Position numbers and translations under genes: made by a program. Under the pieces are notes generated by a model. The model was not told the DNA's origin. It did no database searches and saw only the letters and a list, made by a program, of their open reading frames with translations. From contig NZ_CP032286.1 in NCBI RefSeq assembly GCF_002165305.2, forward strand, positions 2,170,001-2,234,000: 64,000 nucleotides of DNA, given 5' to 3'. Below, piece by piece: positions 57,151-64,000 of the stretch. This DNA comes from Acinetobacter sp. WCHA55 (GTDB taxonomy: Bacteria; Pseudomonadota; Gammaproteobacteria; Pseudomonadales; Moraxellaceae). The stretch's first letter is position 1; every line of letters starts with the position of its first letter.

Positions 57151-58368
57151 ATGCTATCAGATACTAAAATAAAATCACTAAAGTCTAAAGAAAAAGTATA
57201 TAGAGTGCTTGATGCAGAAAGGTTATACATTGAAGTTAGACCCACTGGCAAGAAAATCTGGCGATTCAAATATACATTAAATGGGAAGGAAGGAACGATC
57301 AGTTTTGGTGAATATCCTATTGTCTCACTTGCAGAGGCCCGCAAAAAGAAAGATGAAGCTAGGGCCTTGCTAAAAGACGATATAAACCCTGTTGATGAAA
57401 AAAAGAAAAAGAAGGCCGAATCTGTTACAGCCTCATCCAATACTTTTAAAGCTATAGCAGAAGAATATGTTTTAGAACAAATGAAATATCGAGGCGAGGA
57501 CTATGTTGAACAATTCAAACGATCCATGGAGAAAGATATCTACAAAATTATTGGCCACAAACCCGTTAAGAATGTTAATTCCTCAGATGTTTTAACCATC
57601 ATGAAAGACACAATAGTTAGGGTAAAAAAACTAGGTCACTATGGTACAGGTGAAGCAGCTGCCAATCAAAATCGAAGATTCATCAGTTTAGTAATGAAAT
57701 ATGCAATTGTTACTCAAAGAGCCGACAATGATCCAACCTATGCCGTAAGAAGCGCTATAGAATCTCCAGAAATAGAACACGCTCGTCCCTTAGAAAAAGA
57801 TGAACGCATAAAACTGAGAACTAGGCTGGAACTATATGGAGGTACAACAACGGTCAGAAACGCTTGCTTAGCAATGATGTACTCCATGTTGCGTGCTTCA
57901 GAGGTTAGACGTATGCAATGGTCATTTGTTGATTTTGACACCCGTGTAATTGAGTTTCCCAAAGCCTCAAGACGCCGAAAACAAGAGCGCAGCAATAAAA
58001 AGAACCATATACATCTGGTCCCAATGTCTGATCAGTTATTCGCGTTATTGAAAGAACAATATGAAATCTCTCAAAACCAAACATATGTTTTTTCTGCACC
58101 TTTTAAAAAAGATGCAATGCTGGCAAGAACAACACTAAATAGAGCTTTGGTTTTTATTGGATTGCCCGAGGTAACCACACATGATTTTAGGGCAACGGCG
58201 TCAACCTTGTTAAATGAACAAGGATATAAACAGGACTGGATTGATAAGCAGTTGGCACATGTTGAAGAAAACAAGACAAGAGCTACATACAACCATGCTA
58301 AATATTTAAGTGACCGTAGAAAAATGCTACAAGATTGGGCAAACATTGTTGACAGTTGGAATGCATAA
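57151..58368 (+). CDS. P4-type tyrosine integrase
   Basis: 405 residues. N-terminal arm-binding DUF4102 domain (LSDTKIKSLKSKEKVYRVLD, FGEYPIVSLAEARKKKDEAR). The catalytic domain carries the tyrosine-recombinase residues: Arg in MLRASEVRRMQW near 250, HDFRATAS near 345, His in QLAHVEENKT near 370, Tyr in ATYNHAKYLSDR near 383. Intact. Integrases of this type mark genomic islands and read away from the attachment site. Here no tRNA is adjacent, and the site would be between it and surE. Confidence 0.92.
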   Translation: MLSDTKIKSLKSKEKVYRVLDAERLYIEVRPTGKKIWRFKYTLNGKEGTISFGEYPIVSLAEARKKKDEARALLKDDINPVDEKKKKKAESVTASSNTFKAIAEEYVLEQMKYRGEDYVEQFKRSMEKDIYKIIGHKPVKNVNSSDVLTIMKDTIVRVKKLGHYGTGEAAANQNRRFISLVMKYAIVTQRADNDPTYAVRSAIESPEIEHARPLEKDERIKLRTRLELYGGTTTVRNACLAMMYSMLRASEVRRMQWSFVDFDTRVIEFPKASRRRKQERSNKKNHIHLVPMSDQLFALLKEQYEISQNQTYVFSAPFKKDAMLARTTLNRALVFIGLPEVTTHDFRATASTLLNEQGYKQDWIDKQLAHVEENKTRATYNHAKYLSDRRKMLQDWANIVDSWNA

Positions 58369-58382
58369 AATTTGAATGTTAG

Positions 58383-58678
58383 ACTGCAGAAGATAATGAG
58401 TATGTCGGTCTATGTGCCGAATTTCCATCACTGTCTTGGCTTGATGCAGAACAATCTAAAGCATACTCAGGAATTGTTGATCTTGTTGGTAAAGTTGTAG
58501 CTGATATGATCAACAATAATGAAAAATAGCCTATACCGCTTTCAGAAAAAAAGTATAGTGGGCGGTTTCCTGTTGGTGCTCCATCAATGGTTCATCAAAA
58601 ACCAACCCTTGAAGTTACGGAGTGTGGTGTAAGTATGAATCTTTTGGTGTTAGAAAAACTGGCTAGGATCAAACTTCT
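58383..58678 (+). pseudogene. HicB-type antitoxin remnant with an in-frame stop
   Basis: Directly after the integrase, one frame reads TAEDNEYVGLCAEFPSLSWL, then GIVDLVGKVVADMINNNEK, a TAG stop, then PIPLSEKKYSGRFPVGAPS and CGVSMNLLVLEKLA. These are the partially degraded RNase H-like fold and C-terminal ribbon-helix-helix of HicB antitoxins. The first few residues are missing (a TAG precedes the frame) and no HicA toxin gene is present. Expression as a functional protein is unlikely. Confidence 0.75.
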
Positions 58679-58684
58679 AAATTT

Positions 58685-58710
58685 AAAAAACCCCTGCCTA
58701 CGCAAGGGTT
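58685..58710 (-). terminator. Terminator of the truncated adhesin gene
   Basis: Stem AACCCcTGC / GCAAGGGTT (9 bp, one mismatch) with a 4-nt loop, followed on the minus strand by a run of Ts (58685-58690). Confidence 0.75.
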
Positions 58711-58759
58711 TCTCTTTTCTGAAAAAATTAAAATTTATAAAAATACGAACATCAAGCTA

Positions 58760-59172
58760 TCAATACATAACAGCCTGATTTATTAGTAGATCCTGTACAG
58801 ACAGGTATTCAGACTGATTTGTTAAAACTAAAATATCTTTAGAATTACCATTTAAATCAGTTCGGACACTTACTGTATTTGTTTTAAGATCAGCATCGTA
58901 AGAAACACCTAGATAATCCTGAATATTTGATGAGTTCACATGATTACTGTCTAAGAACTCTGATAAATCCAATTTATCCTCGGTTACCTTGAAGTCACTT
59001 ACATAGTCCACCAAAGTTTCTCCAGAAGAATTCTGGATTAACTTCAGAATATCCTGACCACCATTTAAAACAAATAACTCACTCACAGTGGCGTCACTTG
59101 TAAATGTATTATTACTGGTGTCTCCAGATACGACAGTATCAACCTCATCTTCAGCATTTAATGGTCTACTGA
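58760..59172 (-). pseudogene. C-terminal secretion domain of a large type I-secreted adhesin, cut by IS5-family copy 2
   Basis: About 137 residues before the stop at 58760. The segment VDYVSDFKVTEDKLDLSEFL, then IQDYLGVSYDADLKTNTVSV and the end DILVLTNQSEYLSVQDLLIN is the type I secretion C-terminal target domain of Bap/RTX-like giant adhesins (DF-x-D-x-LDLS-x-LL pattern). The frame begins inside the IS (MQQSLSRP is IS-encoded). The repeats, thousands of residues in such proteins, are absent: on the far side of the IS lies an unrelated remnant. Its own terminator remains. Confidence 0.8.
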
Positions 59173-60211
59173 GGCTTTGTTGCACAAAGCTGTTCTTAAG
59201 GGCTTCTTCAGCAATATAATTTCCAAATGAAGAAGCCTACACACAAAATCTACCGCACAACCAATTGGCCCGCATATAACCGAGCTCTCATTAATCGTGG
59301 GAATATTGCCATTTGGTTCGATCCAAAAACACAATGGTATGCAGAACCTCAAGGCAAACAAGGTCGAAGTCAAACCTACTCCGACATAGCGATTCAATGC
59401 TGTTTGATGATCAAATCTCTATTTAGACTTACTTTACGCATGGTCACTGGCTTTGTTCAAAGCTTAATTAAACTTTGTGGATTAGATTGGACAGCACCAG
59501 ATTACAGTACGCTTTGTAGAAGACAAAAGCATATTGATATTGCAATTAGTTATCAGAAAAACAGTGATGGGCTTCATCTACTCGTAGACTCTACTGGCTT
59601 AAAGTTTTTGGGCGAAGGTGAATGGAAACGTAAAAAGCATCAGTCTGAATATCGTCGCCAATGGTGTAAACTTCATATTGGTATAGATGCTAGAACCCTG
59701 CAAATACGAGCCGTTCAGCTCACGACCAACAATGTAAGTGATTCACAGGTGCTTGGGGATTTACTCAATCAGATTCCATTGGATGAGCAGATTGACTCCG
59801 TATATACCGATGGCGCTTATGACACCAAGCAATGCCGACAGGTCATTGCAGATCGGCAAGCACATGCAGTGATTCCACCTAGAAAAAATGCCAAGCCTTG
59901 GAAAGATAAAAAAGTTCATTCGCTAGAGCGAAATGAATTACTTCGCACTGTTAAACGTTTAGGCAGGACACTATGGAAAAAATGGTCGGGCTACCATCAG
60001 CGAAGTCTGGTTGAAACCAAGATGCACTGCATCAAATTATTAGGCGATAAACTCAGTGCTAGGAACTTTCAAAGCCAAGTCAACGAGGTACATGCTCGTA
60101 TAGCCATTTTAAATAGATTTACAGAATTAGGCCGACCTCATACCCAAGTTGTCACTTAAATTTGAGCAACTTAGGAAAGCTCTATCTTTAAGGGCTTTAT
60201 GCAACAAAGCC
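59173..60211 (+). mobile_element. IS5-family insertion sequence, copy 2
   Basis: 1039 bp, apparently identical to copy 1 at 12044-13082 and in the same orientation. Termini GGCTTTGTTGCAC... and ...TGCAACAAAGCC. No target-site duplication: left flank ...GTCTACTGA, right flank AATTAAATT. Both flanks are truncated genes (adhesin to the left, DUF1003 to the right), so material has been lost beside the element. Confidence 0.93.
59227..60159 (+). CDS. IS5-family transposase (copy 2)
   Basis: 310 residues, same protein as the transposase at 12098, with intact DDE motifs (LLVDSTGLK, VYTDGAYDT, RSLVETKMHC). Intact start and stop suggest the element can still move. Confidence 0.93.
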   Translation: MKKPTHKIYRTTNWPAYNRALINRGNIAIWFDPKTQWYAEPQGKQGRSQTYSDIAIQCCLMIKSLFRLTLRMVTGFVQSLIKLCGLDWTAPDYSTLCRRQKHIDIAISYQKNSDGLHLLVDSTGLKFLGEGEWKRKKHQSEYRRQWCKLHIGIDARTLQIRAVQLTTNNVSDSQVLGDLLNQIPLDEQIDSVYTDGAYDTKQCRQVIADRQAHAVIPPRKNAKPWKDKKVHSLERNELLRTVKRLGRTLWKKWSGYHQRSLVETKMHCIKLLGDKLSARNFQSQVNEVHARIAILNRFTELGRPHTQVVT

Positions 60212-60591
60212 AATTAAATTTAAAAAAATATAGGGATATGGATCGACAGGTGCGTGACCATGACCACCGTATTGACAATAATCCATTTGATCCAACTGAT
60301 TTTCAATCATTTTTGGTGATTACTTCATGTTGTTGCAAACTTTTAATCACTTCATATTCAAGATCAGTCACTTCCCTCTTTTTAGACTTTAACAGTGAAT
60401 GAACATACTGAATTCGGTATTTGGTTAAGTCTGCTTGGCATATATAACTTTGAGGCGACCATTCTGAAAAATCATGTGAAATTTCTTCAGTAATAGGTTT
60501 TCGTATTGGCCCATAGGAATAAGGTTTTTAATGAGGAATTTCTGTCCACAAACTAAACATTCATGACATTGATTTTTTCGCTCATGCTCAT
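60212..60591 (-). pseudogene. DUF1003 family membrane protein, frameshifted and cut by IS5-family copy 2
   Basis: The minus strand reads, in successive frames, QCHECLVCGQKFLIKNLIPMG, then IRKPITEEISHDFSEW and SYICQADLTKYRIQYVHSLL with EVIKSLQQHEVITKN, then DPYPYIFLNLIG at the IS junction. DUF1003 proteins carry this C-x-x-C-G, W-x-x-S-Y-I-C, E-V-x-x-S-L-x-x-H-E and DPYPFILLNL order. At least three frame changes are needed, and part of the first membrane segment is degraded. The IS cuts the DPYP-F-I-L-L-N-L motif. A start ATG with GAGG is near 60591. Confidence 0.72.
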
Positions 60592-60827
60592 CCTCTTTTA
60601 TATATAAGTTTTAGAGGGAGATAAACATCATCGAACAAATTTCAAACTAATCTTAATTTTTCACCACCACTCAGAGTAGCCCTTCATTAAGATTTTTCTA
60701 GACAGTAGCCATGAATAAAAAAATGCCACAGATATAATCATAATTCTGTGTCTTAAATAAGGCTAAACAAGTTCATATCATCAGGCTAAAAACTAAAAAA
60801 TCCAGCTTTAGAGCAAGGAGACAATCA

Positions 60828-61982
60828 ATGCCTAAATCCGCAAGACCTATGCGTTTAGGTCTACTTTTTCATACCATATTGCTCACAGGTATTGCTGCTA
60901 ACGTAAATGCGAATACACCCTCTGTAGGGTTGAGTTCTTCCAAAAATTTTATATACCCAAATGTAGATCATGGTCTAAGTGAAAGTCTTTATCCGAATGA
61001 GGCCGCCACGGCTAAAGAAATCGCGAACATCATTGAAATGACGATCCGAAAACAATATGCCACAGAAATTGCGCTACGTGATGCGCACCCTAAAGCACAT
61101 GGTTGCGTACGCGCAGAATTTAAGATAAATGAGACATTGCCTCCAAACATGGCCCATGGTGTTTTTATTCCGGGTAAAACTTATCAAGCATGGATTCGTT
61201 TTTCGAATGGATCGAGTAATGCAAAACAGGCAGATATAAAGAAAGATGCACGCGGCATGGCGATCAAACTTTTAGCCGTGCCAGAGAAAAACCTTTTAGA
61301 TGAACCTGCGTCTACGCAAGATTTTATCATGATCAATCACCCTGTATTCTTTGCCAATGAGCCTGCTCGTTATCTATCATTTATGCAAGATATCAATAGC
61401 GATCTATTTCTAAAAAAACTGCATGTCCCTTTCGCATTAGGAGCGAAAGGAACTTGGATTGCCTTAAACACTAGAAATAAAATTTCAAATCCTTTGCAAA
61501 CCAGATACTGGTCCATGGTGCCCTATCAGTTAGGAGTTGGCACGCATCGTCAAGCGGTAAAGTACTCTGCTCGTGCATGTTCAAGCGTTGTTAGCCCGAT
61601 TCCAGTTTCTCCTCAAACGGACTTTTTAAGAGAGGCACTTCGAACGACATTACAAGATCGTGATGCCTGCATGGAATTTCTAGTACAACCTCGGACATCC
61701 AGCTCAATGTCTGTTGAAGACTCGATGACGGAATGGAAAGAAGAGCAAGCTCCTTTCTATAAAGTGGCCACTATTCGTATTCCTCAGCAAGTTTTTGATA
61801 CCGCAGAGCAAAATAAGTTTTGTGAGAACCTATCCTTTACACCATGGCATGCATTAGCTGAACATAAACCATTGGGTGCGATAAACCGAATGCGCAAAGT
61901 CATATATGACCAGATTAGTCGCGTCAGACATGAGATGAATTTGGCTAAACAAACAAATGCTAACAATGTTGGAGATCAATAA
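60828..61982 (+). CDS. Periplasmic catalase-family (SrpA/y4iL-like) protein
   Basis: 384 residues with a signal peptide (LGLLFHTILLTGIAANVNA). AAGGAG lies 7 nt before the ATG. The catalase fold is indicated by HGCVRAEFKINETLPPNMAHG near residue 87, WIRFSNGSSNAKQADIKKDARGMAIKLL near 123 in two blocks, and DFIMINHPVFF near 165. It is shorter than true catalases (about 480) and matches the exported catalase-related group of uncertain peroxidase role. The following gene starts 8 bp after its stop, with AAGGAG in the gap, so they form an operon. Confidence 0.85.
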   Translation: MPKSARPMRLGLLFHTILLTGIAANVNANTPSVGLSSSKNFIYPNVDHGLSESLYPNEAATAKEIANIIEMTIRKQYATEIALRDAHPKAHGCVRAEFKINETLPPNMAHGVFIPGKTYQAWIRFSNGSSNAKQADIKKDARGMAIKLLAVPEKNLLDEPASTQDFIMINHPVFFANEPARYLSFMQDINSDLFLKKLHVPFALGAKGTWIALNTRNKISNPLQTRYWSMVPYQLGVGTHRQAVKYSARACSSVVSPIPVSPQTDFLREALRTTLQDRDACMEFLVQPRTSSSMSVEDSMTEWKEEQAPFYKVATIRIPQQVFDTAEQNKFCENLSFTPWHALAEHKPLGAINRMRKVIYDQISRVRHEMNLAKQTNANNVGDQ

Positions 61983-61990
61983 GGAGTCCT

Positions 61991-62266
61991 ATGGTTAAAC
62001 TCAATGGCCTGTTCATTTGTGTGTCTAAAGAAGAAGTCTGTATGGTGATGGAACTCCTTCCAGAACATATTAAATTAACTCTTCAAGAAGACGGTTGCAT
62101 TTCTTTTGAGGTCAAGCAAAGCCACGACCCTTTTATTTGGGAAGTGCAAGAAGTGTTTGATAGCATGAAAAGTTTTAAGCATCACCAAAGTAGAACAGCC
62201 TCATCTGTTTGGGGAGTGAAAACGCAAAATATTAAACGGCAGTACAAAATATCTGAGGGTGAATAA
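61991..62266 (+). CDS. Small antibiotic-biosynthesis-monooxygenase-like (ABM) protein
   Basis: 91 residues. LPEHIKLTLQEDGCISFEVK near residue 24, WEVQEVFDSMKSFKHHQSRT near 50 and the ending VWGVKTQNIKRQYKI give the ferredoxin-like ABM pattern (pHi-x-x-T-x-x-E-x-G-C-x-x-F, then F-x-x-H-Q-x-R). ABM proteins are small dimeric monooxygenases or heme/quinone handlers. It shares an operon with the catalase-related gene, so a joint role in oxidative stress is inferred. Assignment is from pattern only. Confidence 0.6.
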   Translation: MVKLNGLFICVSKEEVCMVMELLPEHIKLTLQEDGCISFEVKQSHDPFIWEVQEVFDSMKSFKHHQSRTASSVWGVKTQNIKRQYKISEGE

Positions 62267-62451
62267 GGTTTAAGTTTCTAGCTATAAAATGACACTTCTA
62301 TGACTAGAACTTGAAATAGTCCTCAAATGAAAGCTATCTCTATTCAGACCATAAAATTTAAAAATGTTCTGGACTAAAAAACCTGATGAAGAAATAGCAA
62401 TTTTTGTATTGATCATCGTGCATTGAGCAGATGTTCAACCTGATATCTTAT

Positions 62452-63216
62452 TTAGTGAGCAATCGCTGCTGCTTTGGGTTTAAAAGCCACCAAACAAAAG
62501 ACAATAAAACCACATAGAACAAAGGATGCGCCAAATCGACTTAAATCCAACCCTCCGTGACTAATAGGCTTATCTAGGAAATCCCCCAGTACGGCACCTA
62601 ATGGTCGCGTGAGTACAAATGCAGCCCAAAATAAGAAAGTTCTAGAGATTTTGGTCCACATATAAAGTATCGTTAGCAATAAAAGTAAACTGCCAAAGAT
62701 AAGTGCTGCACTGGTATAACCCAAACCTTGCGTATCTGCTGTCCAATCGCCTAGCGCTGTACCCAATGTTTGGGAAAACATGATGGTCAGCCAATAAAAC
62801 GCTTCACTTTTGGAAGATTGAATACTCTGTACCGCTATTGACCCACTGCTGTAGTACCACGCCAATAGAGAGAAAATAAGTAAGCCGAATAAGATTAAGC
62901 TGCCACCTAAATAGCCCAGTCCTAAGGTCCGATCAACATAGTCCGCTATAGTGGTCCCTAGAGTTGTTGTTGCAATAATTGTAGACCAATAAAAAAATGC
63001 ATTATATTTTTTGGCCTTAATCTGTGCTGCAACGAATATTGCAAAAATAACGGCGAAGATGCCCGTACTTACGATATATCCCAGATTAAGTGACATGGAT
63101 AAGGCATCCCCCGCTGTTTCACCCAGTGTTGTTGCAGCAATTTTAATGATCCAAAACAGCAAAGTGACTTCAGGCACCTTGCTCAGCACCTTATTCAATG
63201 TTTTTTCTTCAGTCAT
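62452..63216 (-). CDS. DUF347/COG4705 membrane protein
   Basis: 254 residues from the ATG at 63216 (a GTG four codons earlier is possible). Four repeats of a two-helix unit with the consensus W-x-x-T-L-G-(T/E)-x-x-x-D, each about 55 residues: FWIIKIAATTLGETAGDALS, FYWSTIIATTTLGTTIADYV, FYWLTIMFSQTLGTALGDWT and a weaker last one, LTRPLGAVLGDFLD. About eight membrane segments in all. Family function unknown. It has its own promoter region and is convergent with the catalase operon. Confidence 0.85.
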   Translation of the reverse strand: MTEEKTLNKVLSKVPEVTLLFWIIKIAATTLGETAGDALSMSLNLGYIVSTGIFAVIFAIFVAAQIKAKKYNAFFYWSTIIATTTLGTTIADYVDRTLGLGYLGGSLILFGLLIFSLLAWYYSSGSIAVQSIQSSKSEAFYWLTIMFSQTLGTALGDWTADTQGLGYTSAALIFGSLLLLLTILYMWTKISRTFLFWAAFVLTRPLGAVLGDFLDKPISHGGLDLSRFGASFVLCGFIVFCLVAFKPKAAAIAH

Positions 63217-63574
63217 GATACGCACCAAACCTGATTCTTTTGTCTAGGCTGAATAATAGTGCTCACAACTGAAACCAATCTTAAATTTCAAAGACCCCGA
63301 CCATAGAGGCTGTTTATGACTTTCAACACCACAACGTCTATAGACTTATTCATATGCTTTATAAATCGTGTATTGACCATGAAACCAAACTGATTTGCGT
63401 TAAACACCTAAGCTCATGTTGTCACTCGCTACCCGTAAAGACAGCTGTAAAATAAGCCATGACAAATGTTCTGTTCGCATCAATTTAATTTGCGATATTT
63501 TTGAATTCACCTGATTGACCTGTCTATAAGTAAAAGGTTTGGCTTAATGGATCAATGAACGAAGGATGGAAACT
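63217..63574. other. Intergenic region with a MerR-like dyad candidate
   Basis: 358 bp. Near 63516-63540 TTGACCTGTCTATAAGTAAAAGGT contains an ACCT ... AGGT dyad 21 bp long that starts with a -35-like TTGACC, the geometry of MerR-family metal-regulated promoters. The -10 is not convincing. It precedes the small ORF at 63575. Confidence 0.3.
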
Positions 63575-63757
63575 ATGCTTACTGTAGAGATTATGATCGC
63601 AGTAGGTTTATCAAAAGAAGATATGATAAAGTGGCATCAAAAATTTAAAGAGATGGAATATAAGGAGCATTAAAAATTCTTAGAGTCACTCGAAATTACA
63701 CAAGATGAGATTACGGCTATTCGAAGCTTTTATTACTTTTTAGCTCTCAATATTTGA
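63575..63757 (+). pseudogene. Short ORF split by an in-frame TAA
   Basis: The ATG at 63575 (GGATGG upstream) gives MLTVEIMIAVGLSKEDMIKW and HQKFKEMEYKEH, then TAA at 63671. The same frame goes on as KFLESLEITQDEITAIRSF and stops at 63757. Turning the TAA to CAA would give a continuous H-Q-K-F-L-E-S-L, so a single substitution probably broke the gene. I cannot name the family. Helical throughout, with an HTH-like opening. Confidence 0.5.
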
Positions 63758-63776
63758 ACATTTGAAAATCAAACCC

Positions 63777-63802
63777 AATAGCTCTTATCTAAGGGCTATT
63801 GA
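63777..63802 (+). terminator. Hairpin after the split short ORF
   Basis: 9-bp stem CAATAGCTC / GGGCTATTG (one G-T pair) with an 8-nt loop, 20 bp after the stop. No T-run follows, so it is only a possible terminator. Confidence 0.35.
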
Positions 63803-64000
63803 GTTCAATGCTTACCTATCGTAAGCATTTTTTATCCCTAAATATTATTCCTGCACCAACAAGCAGCTCATCCTAAAGACCGCCAAAACTAAAGATTAGA
63901 AGTAGTTAGGATGATCATTGGCGATAAAAGATTCAAAACATAAATCTCTATTAAAAAATGACTGGTCAGAACTTTTCATTGAATTCTAACTAAAAAAATA

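Noticed and set aside
57090..57440. 116-residue minus-strand ORF rich in Phe and Ser
   Set aside because: Antisense to the integrase N terminus; its composition comes from Lys/Glu codons read on the opposite strand.

Overview
The window looks like a chromosomal segment of an Acinetobacter species. The evidence is low-GC coding sequence, Acinetobacter-type housekeeping genes, and a complete 1180-bp ISAba1 with its 9-bp target duplication. Species assignment inside the genus is not possible from reading alone.

Layout. 1-1895 (minus): an operon of a small MglA-like GTPase, a Roadblock/LC7 protein and an unrecognised third protein cut by the window edge. 2460-9898 (minus): a six-gene valine / branched-chain acyl-CoA operon (mmsA, mmsB, acyl-CoA synthetase, acyl-CoA dehydrogenase, enoyl-CoA hydratase, 3-hydroxyisobutyryl-CoA hydrolase) with a divergent LysR regulator and two perfect dyads between them. 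11.8-15.3 kb: an insertion-prone patch with an IS5-family element that cuts an agmatine-deiminase remnant, a DUF2147 gene, an IS256-family element and an orphan ORF. 15.5-23.6 kb: tRNA-Ser, fadH, then the lactate operon lldP-lldR-lldD-dld behind a cluster of LldR-type operators. 24.2-28.7 kb: argG, a diguanylate cyclase, pyrC and rnt.

28.7-35.1 kb holds five identical tRNA-Glu(UUC) genes, two paralogous amino-acid permeases each preceded by one of them, an alpha/beta hydrolase and ISAba1, whose outward promoter points at the three-gene tRNA array. 35.1-46.6 kb: a decayed YiiX-type hydrolase, a glutathione transferase, an Old Yellow Enzyme relative, the yejABEF peptide importer and a large MltD-like lytic transglycosylase with eight LysM repeats. 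46.8-57.0 kb: an RNase HI-DnaQ fusion, a FimL-like protein, nudC, an esterase, dolP, yraN, rsmI, a LysR regulator, nlpD and surE.

57.0-60.6 kb is an eroded accessory island beside surE: a P4-type tyrosine integrase, a hicB remnant with a stop codon, the C-terminal secretion signal of a lost type I-secreted adhesin, a second copy of the IS5-family element, and a frameshifted DUF1003 remnant. 60.8-63.8 kb: a periplasmic catalase-family gene with a small monooxygenase-like partner, a DUF347 membrane protein and a short ORF broken by a stop codon.

I found no CRISPR array, prophage or clear defence system. The most unusual items are the GTPase/Roadblock cassette, a tandem duplication at the N terminus of the acyl-CoA dehydrogenase, tRNA promoters that include one embedded in the end of rnt, ISAba1 next to the tRNA array, and gene decay around both copies of the IS5-family element.
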